The notes under the pieces were generated by a model. It was not told the DNA's origin, did not search any database, and was given only the letters and a program-made list of their open reading frames with translations. Source: CAZWCE01 sp964632505 (GTDB taxonomy: Bacteria > Planctomycetota > Planctomycetia > Pirellulales > Thermoguttaceae). Taken from it: a DNA stretch of 64,000 nt. A program made the position numbers and the translations under genes. How positions within the stretch are numbered: the stretch's first letter is position 1; each line of letters starts with the position of its first letter. Shown here in pieces: positions 27,186-38,900 of the stretch. The stretch covers positions 124,001 to 188,000 of the forward strand of contig CAZWCE010000006.1 of NCBI GenBank assembly GCA_964632505.1, written 5' to 3'.

Positions 27186-27191
27186 ATTATA
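27186..27191 (-). promoter_or_regulatory. Perfect -10 box upstream of the metal ABC operon
   Basis: TATAAT on the minus strand, about 51 bp before the TTG start of the ATPase gene. No good -35 is seen at 16-18 bp. No Zur- or MntR-like palindrome was recognised, so metal control is not shown. Confidence 0.35.
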
Positions 27192-27247
27192 TCCGATCCG
27201 ATTGCGTTGAACACCTCGCCCGTTTGCGGTAGGTTTCGACGAGAAAA

Positions 27248-29755
27248 TCACCGGATCGTCGGAAAGATCAATTGGCCGTCGGCTTGAGCATCGATGTTCT
27301 CGTAGGACCCAAAGAAGTCGCTGTTGGCGTCGAGCCAGAGCGTGACGCGCCGCTTCTCTTGCGGCGAGAGATTCACGCCATAGTGGTCCTCCTCGAGGTA
27401 GGGCGTCAATTTCGCCGCCTTGGCACCGAACTTGCCGGGAATGGTTCGCGCCGGGGCCCAGGCATCGTACCCCGTCTGACGCGGTGCGCCGTAATAGAAA
27501 GCGAAAGGTTCCAGATTCCGATAGGAATCATACCATCGGAAGGGATCCTGTTTCCAGTTGCCCTTGACCAACGAAGGGGCTCCCTCGCCGGACTTTTGCT
27601 GATGGCATTCGACGCAGTGCTTCTCCAAAACCGGTTGAACCAAACGTGGAAAACTGAAAGGATGCGAACCGGCGACTTCCGGCGAAATTTCCGAAGGAGG
27701 ACGTCGAAACGCCAAGGGCGACTTGGCGACCATGCCCAGCGGTGAACGGGCTTTTTCCTCATGACAGCCGGAGCAGACGAGCCGTTCGCCGCCGTGCACG
27801 TAGGTGGCACTGCGCATCGACTGGACCGCCATGCCGTTTTCATCGAGGGCCTGGAAGTAGACCGAGATCCCCGGCGGCAGTAGGAAATGGGCGCTCCCGT
27901 CTTCTTCGACCGGAACGGTTCCCAGGACCGTTCGGGCGCCGGTTTCGCAGCCGAAGCCGATTTGCGGGTCGTGGTGGTTGGCCACGCTCTTGGGCAAGAG
28001 ATGAAAGATACGCAACTGCTTGATTTCCGTGCCTTCCGGAAAGGGATAAAGGCTGTCGTACACATTGACCAGACTGACCGTTGCCGGCTCGGTCATGCCG
28101 GGCGTGGAAAGATCGATGGCGTGCTCTTCGCCGATTCGCTGGAAGCGGGGGTTGTCGACCAGCTCAACCGGCTCGCCCACCGACGGGACGACCGGGGGAA
28201 CCGGCCGGGGACGGAGAGGCAGGGGGGTGGTGCAATTGAACTGCTCGTTCCGATGCAGCAGCACCCGGTTTCCAAAAGCATCGACCAAGTAGAGACCGAA
28301 CCGGTGATCGTTCTTCGGCGAACCGTCCCGATCGACCGAGCATAAGTACAGATGTTCACTCAACGGCCAGGGGGTGCCGTATTTAAGCGTGCCTTTTTCG
28401 GCCGTTTCGGGAAAACCGTTGTCCGGAGTGATCCGGCGAACCGCCGAGAGAGCGTCGTCGTCGGGGACGCTCGGATCGATCAGAATCAACGAACCGAACG
28501 TCACCTGGTGATGGGCGGCCGCCACGGCGAGGTATTTCCGGGAACCCGGGATCGCCAGCACATTCATCTCCATGTTGGGCGCGTCGTCGTGGCTTTCCTT
28601 GTAATTGCCCTGGATGATGCGGGGATCGCGGCCGTCGGGCGTGGTGATCCACGGATGATGGGCCTGGTTGAATCCGCGGTCGACGTAATCCCATCGGGTG
28701 TAGACGATCATGCCGTCGTGGTTCACACTGGGATACCACTCATTCGATTCGTGGTGACTGAGACGCTGGAGATGGTTCTCTTGTCGATTCATCGCGTGAA
28801 GAGTGTAAATCGGGACCGGCCGGGCATGGCATCGTCCGAAACCGCCACGGCGTTCGGAGATGAAAACAATCCGGCCATCGGGGAGAAAAAAGGGATGCAG
28901 GTCGTTCCAGGGACCGTCGGTCAATTGCCGCAGCCCCGTGCCGTCGGTACCGACGCGGAAAAGGTGGAAGGAGAGTTCCGGCGACCATTCGGCTGTTTTG
29001 AACCAGTGGCGCGGGGCGGGATCGGGGGTTTCGAGTCCGCACTGGGTGTAGGCGAAGACGATCGTTTTTCCATCGTAGGAAAGCGTCGGCGAAAGGAAGT
29101 TGCCGCCCTCGAGCTTCTGGCCGTCGAGCCGCCCTCCCTCGACGCTCGTTTCGGCGAGGAGATTCCGTTCCGTCGGGGAAGCGCCGAAGGGATCCTCCAG
29201 CACGCAAAGAGCTCCACCGGGTCGCTGGAAGCACCCGAAGAACTGGTCGCACATGTGATTCAGCGGCGGAAGACGACGTTTGACGAAGACGATTTTCTCG
29301 AAGTCAAGCGCCGGATGGGAGAGCATCAATCGCCGACGCAGGTGAAACGCTTCCTGGAAGAGAGCCCGACGCTGTGAATGATTCGTCGGATCGATCTTCT
29401 CCGCCTTTTGGGTCAGCGTGTCCAATTCTCCGGCCAGGGAGACGAGGCGGTCGGATTCCGAAAGCGACCGCCGGTGATCGAGCATGGCCCGGGTTCTGCG
29501 GAGCAGGACATCGAGGGGATCGCGGTCTTTCGGAAGGATCGTGGCCGCTTCGGTGAAGGATTCATCCGCGACCTTGCGGTACCAATCCTTTCGCGTGAGT
29601 TCCTTCTGGAGTTCCCGGTATTGGGCATCGCATTCCTCGGCGATCCATTGTTGATGTGCGGCTTCCGAGGGAAGCGCTTCCTTTGCGGCCATCGTATCGA
29701 TCGAAAAAAACAGCGCCGAGCCGGCGACGAGTAGATAAGTGATAGAACGAATCAT
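27248..29755 (-). CDS. Exported TolB-like propeller protein with two CxxCH motifs (HZS-alpha-like)
   Basis: An about 835-aa exported protein. Signal peptide MIRSITYLLVAGSALFFSID ends near MAA|KE. A helical region (about 25-150) precedes a WD40/TolB-type propeller with typical blades (LSPTLSYDGKTIVFAYTQCG; PFFLPDGRIVFISERRGGFG; YPSVNHDGMIVYTRWDYVDR). Residues about 520-650 form a beta-rich middle domain. Two possible c-type haem sites follow: CSGCHEE at about 662 and CVECHQQ at about 715. This order matches a planctomycete family often annotated with a hydrazine-synthase alpha-like middle domain; the name does not imply anammox. The ATG at 29755 has GAGGGA about 7 bp upstream; the frame opens with a TTG at 29761. 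Electron transfer is inference. Confidence 0.83.
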   Translation of the reverse strand: MIRSITYLLVAGSALFFSIDTMAAKEALPSEAAHQQWIAEECDAQYRELQKELTRKDWYRKVADESFTEAATILPKDRDPLDVLLRRTRAMLDHRRSLSESDRLVSLAGELDTLTQKAEKIDPTNHSQRRALFQEAFHLRRRLMLSHPALDFEKIVFVKRRLPPLNHMCDQFFGCFQRPGGALCVLEDPFGASPTERNLLAETSVEGGRLDGQKLEGGNFLSPTLSYDGKTIVFAYTQCGLETPDPAPRHWFKTAEWSPELSFHLFRVGTDGTGLRQLTDGPWNDLHPFFLPDGRIVFISERRGGFGRCHARPVPIYTLHAMNRQENHLQRLSHHESNEWYPSVNHDGMIVYTRWDYVDRGFNQAHHPWITTPDGRDPRIIQGNYKESHDDAPNMEMNVLAIPGSRKYLAVAAAHHQVTFGSLILIDPSVPDDDALSAVRRITPDNGFPETAEKGTLKYGTPWPLSEHLYLCSVDRDGSPKNDHRFGLYLVDAFGNRVLLHRNEQFNCTTPLPLRPRPVPPVVPSVGEPVELVDNPRFQRIGEEHAIDLSTPGMTEPATVSLVNVYDSLYPFPEGTEIKQLRIFHLLPKSVANHHDPQIGFGCETGARTVLGTVPVEEDGSAHFLLPPGISVYFQALDENGMAVQSMRSATYVHGGERLVCSGCHEEKARSPLGMVAKSPLAFRRPPSEISPEVAGSHPFSFPRLVQPVLEKHCVECHQQKSGEGAPSLVKGNWKQDPFRWYDSYRNLEPFAFYYGAPRQTGYDAWAPARTIPGKFGAKAAKLTPYLEEDHYGVNLSPQEKRRVTLWLDANSDFFGSYENIDAQADGQLIFPTIR

Positions 29756-29917
29756 CTGCAATCCCTCTTGTGTTCAATGCACTCCGAGCAACATTTCCTG
29801 CCGCATGCGACGAAACAAGGCAACCCTCGGTGTATTTCTCCGTTGATTGTATCGGGAAAGTGCGGAAGAATCCATTCTTCTTCGGGATTTTTCGTGTTGC
29901 GTGATGATTCCTGCTGC

Positions 29918-32900
29918 TCATCGGTTGCGGCGATTCGCATAAGGACTTCTCGGATTCGAGGGCATGACCATGCCGCCGCCATAGGGCATGCGGGTCGGGT
30001 AGCCGGAGGCCGCCGATTGATAGATCGCCTGGAGGGCCTGTTGGACCACGTTCGTATTCACCTTTTCCAACGGCAAGACATGCAGCTTTCGCGAGGGCTG
30101 TTCCAGCATTTCTTCGTCGAGCTCCTTGGCGTATTCCTTGATGTCCTCGGCGAGATTGTCCGGCGCGATGATGACGATCGAGTTGGTCAACGTGTCGACG
30201 GAAATTCGGGGAAAAACGCCTCCCGGCAGTCGGGTCGCCATCAGTCGTTGCTGGTAGACACTCAGGATTTGCTGCAAAATGCGCATCGCTTGGGTGTTTT
30301 CGATCTGAACTTTCACCGGCTTCTGGACCGCCGCCATGCCGGGAAGCTCCTCGACATCGAGCATGGCGATCAGTTCCTCGACCTCCCGGCGGACGTTCTT
30401 CGGCCCTTTCACATAGATGGTGTTGGTCGTTTCGTCGGGGAGGATCTCCAACCGCGTCGAGCGGCTCCCATAGCGGCCGTAGCGCGAAGAACGGGAGTAA
30501 CGTGAATAACGCGACGAATAACCTTGCGACCCCTGCATTCGGTCGGAAAGGAGCAGTTGGAGCTTCTGCGCGACAAAAGAGGCGCTGGTGTTCTTGATCG
30601 TGTAGATGGTGTAGTCGTGGCCTTCGAAGACGACACGACTGTTGACGCGTTTGACCAATTGTTCAAGTTGATTCAGAGCCCGGGTGTTGTCGGAGGCGAT
30701 CGTCAGCGTCCCGTCTTCACCGACGATCAGATAGACCGGTTCGTTGCCGTCGGTCGCCGTGCCGCCTTGGCCGAGTTTCGAGGCGTACCCCTCGACGGTC
30801 GAAGATGGGACCACCGCCGGTCGGGAGCCGGTGGAGCTCCGCGAAAGAGTAGCGTTTCTCCCGGCTGAATAGGAGCCGCGGCCGCGGGCCGGTCCGGCCG
30901 GTCCGCGAGAGCTGGAAGGTCCTTGGGGAGCGCAAAGACCTTTAGGGAGAGGGACGCTGCTCGCCGACTCCTCATTCGTCGGCTCCTGTTCCGTCTTCTC
31001 CTTATCGGCTTCCCCCTCCGGAGATTTCTCCCCGGCGGAGTTCTCTACCGACTTCTCCTTTTCAGGTTCTTGCTTTGTCGGGGCTTTCTCTTCCGCCTCC
31101 GTTTCCTTCGACGCCGGTTTCTCCTGAGCCGGTTTTACGGGAGCCGCCTTTTCGGAAGGCTTTTCGTTCGACGCCGGCTCAGGCGGATTCTCGGAAGCGT
31201 TTTCCGCTTTCTCCGGCGGTGTTTTTTCAGGCGCCGGTTCGGCGGACTTCTTCGACTCCGTCGACTCGGCGGGCTCCTTTTTTAAGCTGGGATGATCGAC
31301 CGGCTTCGCGAGATCCTCTTCCTCTTTTGGCTGAGGTTCGGCCCCCGGCTTGGATTCCGTTTCCGGATCCGGAGTTGGTTCCGCCTCCGGTTCAGGTTCG
31401 GGTTTCGAATCCGCTTTCGATGGTTGGGCTTCCTCGATTGAGGAAAGGGGAATCTCGTCGCCGGAGATCAGCGAGGAGTCGGCATCCGTGGGGGCTTCCG
31501 GCACGGTTCGCGAACCGCGGTCGGGATTCTCTTGAGGCGCCTTTTCGGGTTGACCTCCGGACGGATTCTCCTCGGTTTGGATGAGCATTTCGTCCTGACG
31601 AATCACCTGAAGTTGACTGCCGCTGACCTGCGGCCAGAGTTTCTGAATTTCCTCGATGACATCTTCGGGATTTCCGTCGAATTTCAGGACCCGAAGCCGG
31701 TCGTTCCTTCCCTGCGGAGCCCGGGATTGAGGAGCGGGCACCGAGACGCCGGTTTCCGGATCGACCACCGGTGGGAGATTGACTTCGCCCATCTTGATGA
31801 GCGTGTTTCGGACCTCTTTCAGTTGATCGGGGGTCCCGCGTACGTACATTTGATTGGAGTACTCGTCGATTTCCACCGACGGGGCCGCGTCGTAGCTCTC
31901 GTCGGCGAAAAGCTGATAGATGGCGGTCCGGGCGGACATGGGTTCCACGAATTCTAGCTGGAAGACCTCGAGTTGTTTCTCTTCGGTCCGCAACGAATCG
32001 AGCACATCTTGGATGAGTTGATGATGTTCCGGTCTCGTGTAGACGACCATCTGGTTGCTGTAGTAGTCGGTCGACAGATCGATATCGATGCCTTTGTCGT
32101 CGAAGAGGTCGCGCAAAAGGCGGATCGCCGTGTACGACGCAATGTTCTTGAGGGAGTAGATCTTCAGTTCCGATTTCGGATCGGCCAGACCACCCGCTTC
32201 GATTTGTTGGATCAAATCATCAATGTACCGGTGTTGCTGCGGGGTGGCCATCGCCACGAGCGATTTATTGTGGGGGTCGAAACGCAGGAGGAAACGCGGA
32301 TCCCGGCTATAGAGGATCGACAAGGCCGAGTAGAGATCGCGTGTATCGGCGGTCGCCACCGGGTGGATCTGCACCGTCACTTGCGTTTCCGGGTCGAGCT
32401 TATCGAGCTCTTCGACGATCATCTCGACCTTTTCGTGCTCCTCGGGAGTCGCCGTGATGAGGAGCATGTCGGCGTATTGGTCGTAGGTGATGCGTACGTT
32501 CGGCATCTGGGCTTGAATGGATGTATAGGCAGAGGAGATCGAGGCCCGCTGGAATCGGTAGACCTTCGGCACCGCCTGGTTGGGATCGTCTTCGTTCATC
32601 TCTTCGACGGCTTGCCGGATTTTGAGATGATCGTTCATGTTCGCCCAGACCAGCAACATGTGCGGATCGGTCCCGTAGCCGAACTTCGCGTTGGGGGCGA
32701 GTTCCTGGAGCAGGGGCGTCGCGGCGGTGGCCGTGGTATTGTCGATCGAATAGGTCTCGATATGGGCGATCGAGGACATCTGCTTCGACTTGATCTGCTC
32801 GACGATCTTCGCGACCTTTTCCTGGTCGGTCGGACGTCCCCAGATGACCAGATGGCCGGCGGTCTCGCTCGGAAAGATGACCACTTCCGGCGCCGCCGTT

Positions 32901-35900
32901 CGGATGCCGCCGATGACGTACCCGATGAGCATCCGCGGAACGTTGCTCATATCGTAGACCACCGAGGTGTTCTGAGCTCCTTCGGGCGGTTCGACGTCGA
33001 TCTCCTCGAGGATCTTCGCGACTTCTTCGTGGGAACTTTCCGAAGCAAACACGATAAGCTGATGGGTGTCTTCCCGATCGCTGACGTAAACGTCGCGTTC
33101 GAAAATCTGCTCCAGATGTCTCATTGCCAACCAGGAGGAAATGTGTTTCAGGTGGTACATCTTATGGAAACGATCGGGGAAGGCTTTCTCCATGGTCGAG
33201 AGGGCTTTTTCGATTTTCTGATGATCGGTATCGCTTCCCCAGGCGAGCATTTTGTTCATCTCTTCGCCCGGCACGAGAATGGCCCCGGGAACGAGATTGC
33301 GCAGGATGGGGAGTACTTCATAGAAACGGCGCTCGCTCACATCGTAGTACCGTAGCGATTGACCGATCTCCTCGAGTTCGAACGATTCCATCTTCGCCAA
33401 TGCCCGCTGGAGGTCCTCATGTTCGCTGGGAGTGGCCCAGACGAAGAGTTGGCTGCCTCCGCCCGGGGCGATGGAAGCATAAGGCGCGACCCGTTGCAAA
33501 AAGGTGATCGCCTGTTGCAGGTTCACTTTCGAAATGCTGTAGAATTCCAGTATCGGCTTCTGCTCGGCCAAGCCTTCGCTGAGCGAATCGAGGAAGCTTT
33601 TGATCTTCTGGTGATCGTTCTGGGAAGCGACCGCCATGATGGCCGCCCGATCGTCGGTGAAGCTGAATCGGGCATCGGGGAACGCCTCCCGCAATGTCAG
33701 ATAGGTGGCTCCCAACGACCAGGTGCGTTCGGAGAACGGATAGATTTTCGGCATCATCCGCACGTCCTCGGGAATCGGCACGTCGAGGATTTCGAGCATC
33801 TTGCCGATTTCCAGTTGCACGATCTTCGGGGCGTAGACCACCAGGGCCTGTTCGCCGCGGGGATCGAGCTCCATGCGGGTATCGGGGTAGGCCTCGCGCA
33901 GCCACATGAACGCGGTCCGTGCGGGGATGTTCTTGAGCGTGTAGAGGGCGTAATTTTCTTGGTTTTCCTCCGGGGGATCCTGGGCGAGCTCTTCGAGCAG
34001 TTGCTCGATTTTTTCCTGGGTTGCCTTCGGTCCCCAGACGACGATCTGGTCCGGCTGCCATCCCATCGAAGGATCGGCGTCGGGATACATGTACCGGAGA
34101 ACCCGGGCGATGCGATCCACGTTTTGCGTTCCCGGCGGCACATGATGGATTTTCATCGTGCTCCGAGCGCCGGTTGGTCCCTTGCCGCGGAGCTGTTCGA
34201 CGAACTCGGCGATCTTTTGTTGATCTTCCTCGGTGGCCACCGCGACCAGCTCGTTGGAGTTGGTGCCGGGAGTGAATTGCGCCCCCGGCACGATATCTTC
34301 GAGCAGCTCCATCAGCGTGTAGGCCGAACGTTCTTCCAAATAATATGCCCGGGTCACTTTGCGGCCGGCGAGCATGGCGGTGGCGGCGAGCGCCTCGATC
34401 GCACCGGTGACCTCCTCGTGGAACTCCTTCGGGGCGAGTACGATCGCCGTCTTGGTCTCGGGATCGACCTTGAAATACGGGGTCGTCTCGTCTTGGGCGG
34501 AGCGAGAGGAACGATAGAGGGAATAGCGTCGCCTGTAGGCACTCGTTTCCGAGAGTTCCGAAAGCGATTGGGCATCGGGGAGGAGACCGCGGAGCGTTTC
34601 CTCGACCGTTTCGGGATCGGCGTCGCCGATGGGGTAGACCATCATCTTCAGTCGGTACTCGTCGTCCTCGGCCTGGACCTGCTCGAAGATCGAGGCGATT
34701 TCCGCGTGTTCCTGTTCGCTCGCCCGGACGGTGACCTTGTTGGCCATCGGGTCGGCGAAGACCTCGACCTCCGGCATGAGCGTTTCGAGGATCTCCTCGG
34801 CGGTCCGGTAGTACATCTTGGGGATCGAGTAGACTTCGTACGTCTCCTGCATGCCCAGGGCGTTCTCGCCGTTCGCTTCCTCGATGGCGTCGCCGATGTG
34901 AGCGTGTTGTTCGGGAGTGGCCCAGATCAGAAGTCGGTTGGATCGCTCATCGAGCGTGATTTTCAGTCCGGGGTACATCGACTCGATCGTTTCCAGGATC
35001 ACGTCCGGCTCCGGCGACGCCAGCGGATAGGCCTGGAGGGTCCGGTTTTCGGTGCCTTCGCGTTGCATCTTGGTCAGCGCCTCGGCGATGATCTTGTGCT
35101 CCTGCGGCGAAGCGTAGGCGACCAGATCGCCCGATTCCCGGTCGATCGCCAAATCGCCCTGGTCGTTCAAGAGATCGGTCAGCACGGTGTAGGCCGTGTA
35201 GTCGTCGACTTTCGTCAGCGGATAGACCTCCACCGTGTTGGTTTCATGGTCGCGGGAAATCGCTTGGACCACCTTTTTCGCCTTGTCCACTTCTTCCCGG
35301 CTTCCGAAGAGCACCACGTTCACCAGTCGCGAATCGAACAAAACGCGCACGCCGGGAACCACCTCCTGGATGTGTTCGCGGAGATTGCCCATGGTCAGGT
35401 ACATCGTCGAGCGGTCCATCGTGCGGCGAAGATTCGGTCGGAAGAACTGGACGCTCTCGTAGACCAGTTCCTCGGTGCCGGCCTCGGTCGCCTTTTCATT
35501 GATCTTGGCAATGGTGTCGTCGACCAACTGCTGCTCGGCGGGTGTGCCGATGACGGTCAACTCATTCCGCTGCTCGTCGTACGAGAATCGGGCGGCCGGC
35601 GCCATGTCGCGGAGTCCCTGAAGGATCTCCTCGCGGAGGGTGGTCTTCGGCGTGTAGAAGCGGATTTGCGGCTGATTCTCGGAATCGAACGTGCGGTTCA
35701 ATTTCGCCAGGGCATTGCGGATGATTTCCAGGTCCCGGGCCGACCCGAACGCGATGAGCTTCTGGTAATCGCCGTCGATCATGATGCGCGCCTTCGGCGC
35801 CAGCTCGCGGAGGCTGTCCTGCAAGTTCCGCAGGGAATAGTAGCGACTGCTGACGGAGCTGCCCATATAGAGGGAACCGATGGAGAACGATTCGAACTGC

Positions 35901-38900
35901 GGCATGTCATCGGCCGATTGCATTTGATTGTACTGGTCGATGGCCGCGCCGATGCGGTCGAGCGAAGTAGGCTTGGCGATGGCGAGGATCGTCCGCTCTT
36001 CTTCGTCGAGGACGATCTCCGCCCGGGGGGCGATGTCTTCCAGGCCGTCGATGAACGAATTCGAGGGGGGCAGATTCACCGGGAAGGTGCGCAGCTCGGA
36101 CGCTTCGCCGGTGGCGGCCTGGGCTTCGAGTTTGTCGATCGTCGTCTTGATCAATTCATGATTCTCCGGCGTGGCGAAGACGATCAGGTTCCGTCGGCCC
36201 TCGTCGCTCTCGCGGTTGAAGGTGATCGTGGCGTCGGGGACCATCGGGTAGAGTAGCCGGTAGAGTGTCAGGGAATCGAGATGCTTCGGGGTGTAGACTT
36301 CCGCCGTCGCCGCGACTTCCTCGGAGTCGGAGTAGCCGATCTTGTCGAGGGCACCGCGGACGATCTCCAACTCCTCGGGAGTTCCCCAGGCGATGAGCCG
36401 GTAGTATTTCGACCCGAGGAAAAACTCCGCTTCCGGCACCAGTTGCGAAAGGTTCTCGGTCAAGGTCCGTAGGGTGACATATCGGCTGCTGCTGCTATCG
36501 TACCGGATGCTCTTGACGGTGAAGCTCTCGTAACGCGGTTGGTTTTCGGCGGTGATCGGCGAATCGATCTCTTCGATGGTCCGGGCGACCTTCTCCAGCT
36601 CCGACTTCGTCCCCCAGACCAGGAGGCGGTTTCCCGTGTCGCCGGGCACCACGTTGACCTCCGGATGCATTTCCGAGAGCACATCGGTCGCCGTTTGCGA
36701 TTCGACCGTCGTCAGGTTGAAGGAGCGGAGGTCCAGGCCGAGCTCCTCGCTCGAGGCCATCGCCAACTGCACGAGGACCTGGCTGATCAGCTCGTGCTCG
36801 GTCGGCTTCGCCCAGATCGAAATCTGTCCCGGCTGCTCGTCTTCGACGATCTCGATGCTTTCCAGATCCTCACCGGCCGAATCCAGAAACGCCTCGAACC
36901 GCTTTCGCTGCGTGGAGGTCACCTGATAGATAAAAAGCATCGGCTCTTCCGGGGCGGTGAACGTGCCGACGATGTTCTCCACGTTGTGTTCGATGATCTT
37001 GTGTTCCGCCGGCGTCGCCACGACCATCAACTGCTTGCCCTCTTCATCGGAGACGATTTGGGCCTCGGGCACCATCTCGGCCAGGGCCTCGAGCAGAAAC
37101 TCGGTCGGTTTTTTTTCGAGTTGGTAAAACTGGATCACCGGATCGTTCGGACCCGGCTCTTTCGGATCGACCTTCCGCATGAACGCCTCGACCTCGGCCA
37201 AGTCGGTCTTGCTGCCGTGGGCGAGGATCGCCTCGGAGTCGGTGTCGTAACTGGCACGCACGCGGGGAAAGAGGATCCGCATCATGCTCAGGACCGAGGA
37301 GTAGTTCGCCTCGCGAAGCGGAAACACACCGAAGCGGTCGACCGCGCTCGTTTCCTCCTTCAGATGTTGGACCGCCTTTTTGACGATTTCATGCTCTTCT
37401 TCGGTTCCGTAAACGATCAGATTTCGGGTGTAGCGATCCATCGAGACTTCGGCGTTGGGCACCAGCCGTTGGATGTCCCGAAGGAAGTAGATGTACGGTT
37501 GGTAGGTTCCTCCCGAGTCGTAGGTGTAGAAGCCTTGTACCTCGTAGGCGGCGAAGTGACGCTCGGGACCTTCCTCCGCCTTGGAGTCGATCTCTTCGAG
37601 CATCATCTTGACCGCGTCGGCCTGGTCGGGATGGACCCGGAGGATCAGCCGGTTCTGGGCCTCGTCCTCGGTGATGCGGACATCGGGATAGAACTCTCCG
37701 AGCAGGGAGGTGATCGTGTCGGTGTCGACCACGCGGACCTTGTGGAAGATCAGCTTCTGTTGCTTGTCGGTGGCGAGTCCCTTATCGAGTTCTTCCAAAA
37801 ACTGGGCGATCCGGTCGTGCTGCGACGGGGTGGCCCAAATGGAAAGCACGTTCTCGCGATTGTCCTGGATGAGGCGGAAGTCGCCGATCTCCTCCTTGAG
37901 CGTATCCTGGATCGAATCGTAACGCTGACGCTGGCTGGTCGTGACGGTGTAAAGCCGCAGCTCGTTTTCTTCGTGCTCGGGCATCTCCTCCAGGAGGCGC
38001 TCGATCTCCAGCTTGATCTTCGAATGGATCGCCGGCTTCGCGCGAACCACCAACATTTTGGGATGGTTTTCGTCCCGGCGGATGTCGGCCTGTTGCGCTT
38101 CCTCCGGGAGGGCTTCCTTGAGCAGGTCGACGAACTCGTCGGTCACCTTCTGGTCGATGGGGTAGAAATGGAGCTGTTCTTCGGCCGGCCGGGCGACCTG
38201 CACCTCGGCGAGCATTTCGGCGAAGGTCGACTGATCCTCCGGCGAGGCGATGACCACATAACGCTGGTCCTCTCCGTCCCAGTTGATTTCCGCCTGAGGA
38301 AGACGATCCTCGAGATAGCTCATCACGTTCGAGGGAAGTTCCTCATCGGCCGGGTAGAACTCCAGCTCTTCCACTTCCGGCAGCGCCGTTTTGATTTCCG
38401 AGAGCAGGCCGGCGAACTTCTCGTGTTCCTTCATCTTGCCGATGACCACGTACCGACCTTCCTCGCCGTCCCAGTTGATTTCCAGGTCCGGGAGCAGTTG
38501 ATCGAGGTAGCTCATCACGTTGGAGGGGAGTTCCTCGGCGACGGGGTAGAACTTCAGCGTGTCCTCCTCCGGCAGCGCGGCGACCGCCTCGGTGAGCAAC
38601 TTCTCGAATTCGGTGTGGACCGCTTCCGGAGCGAGTACGACGTACTGCTGGTTCTCTTCTTCCCAATTCACTTCCGCCTGAGGCACCATCTCCTGAATTT
38701 GCTCAGAGACCGACGTGGGGAGCTGTTTCTCGATCGGGTAATACTTCAAAATGTCCTTGATGATTTCGCCGGCGGTCGCCGCCTCGATCACCTCGGTGAT
38801 GTTCTCCACCTCCGACTTCTTGCCGTAGACCATCAGACGCATGTTCTCCTGGTCCATGGTCACTTCCGCCCGGGGAGCGACGTTGCGGATCGAGGCCATC

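Noticed and set aside
33359..36256. A 965-codon open frame on the plus strand opposite the giant gene
   Set aside because: Same reason: shadow of the coding strand, no start signals, atypical composition.
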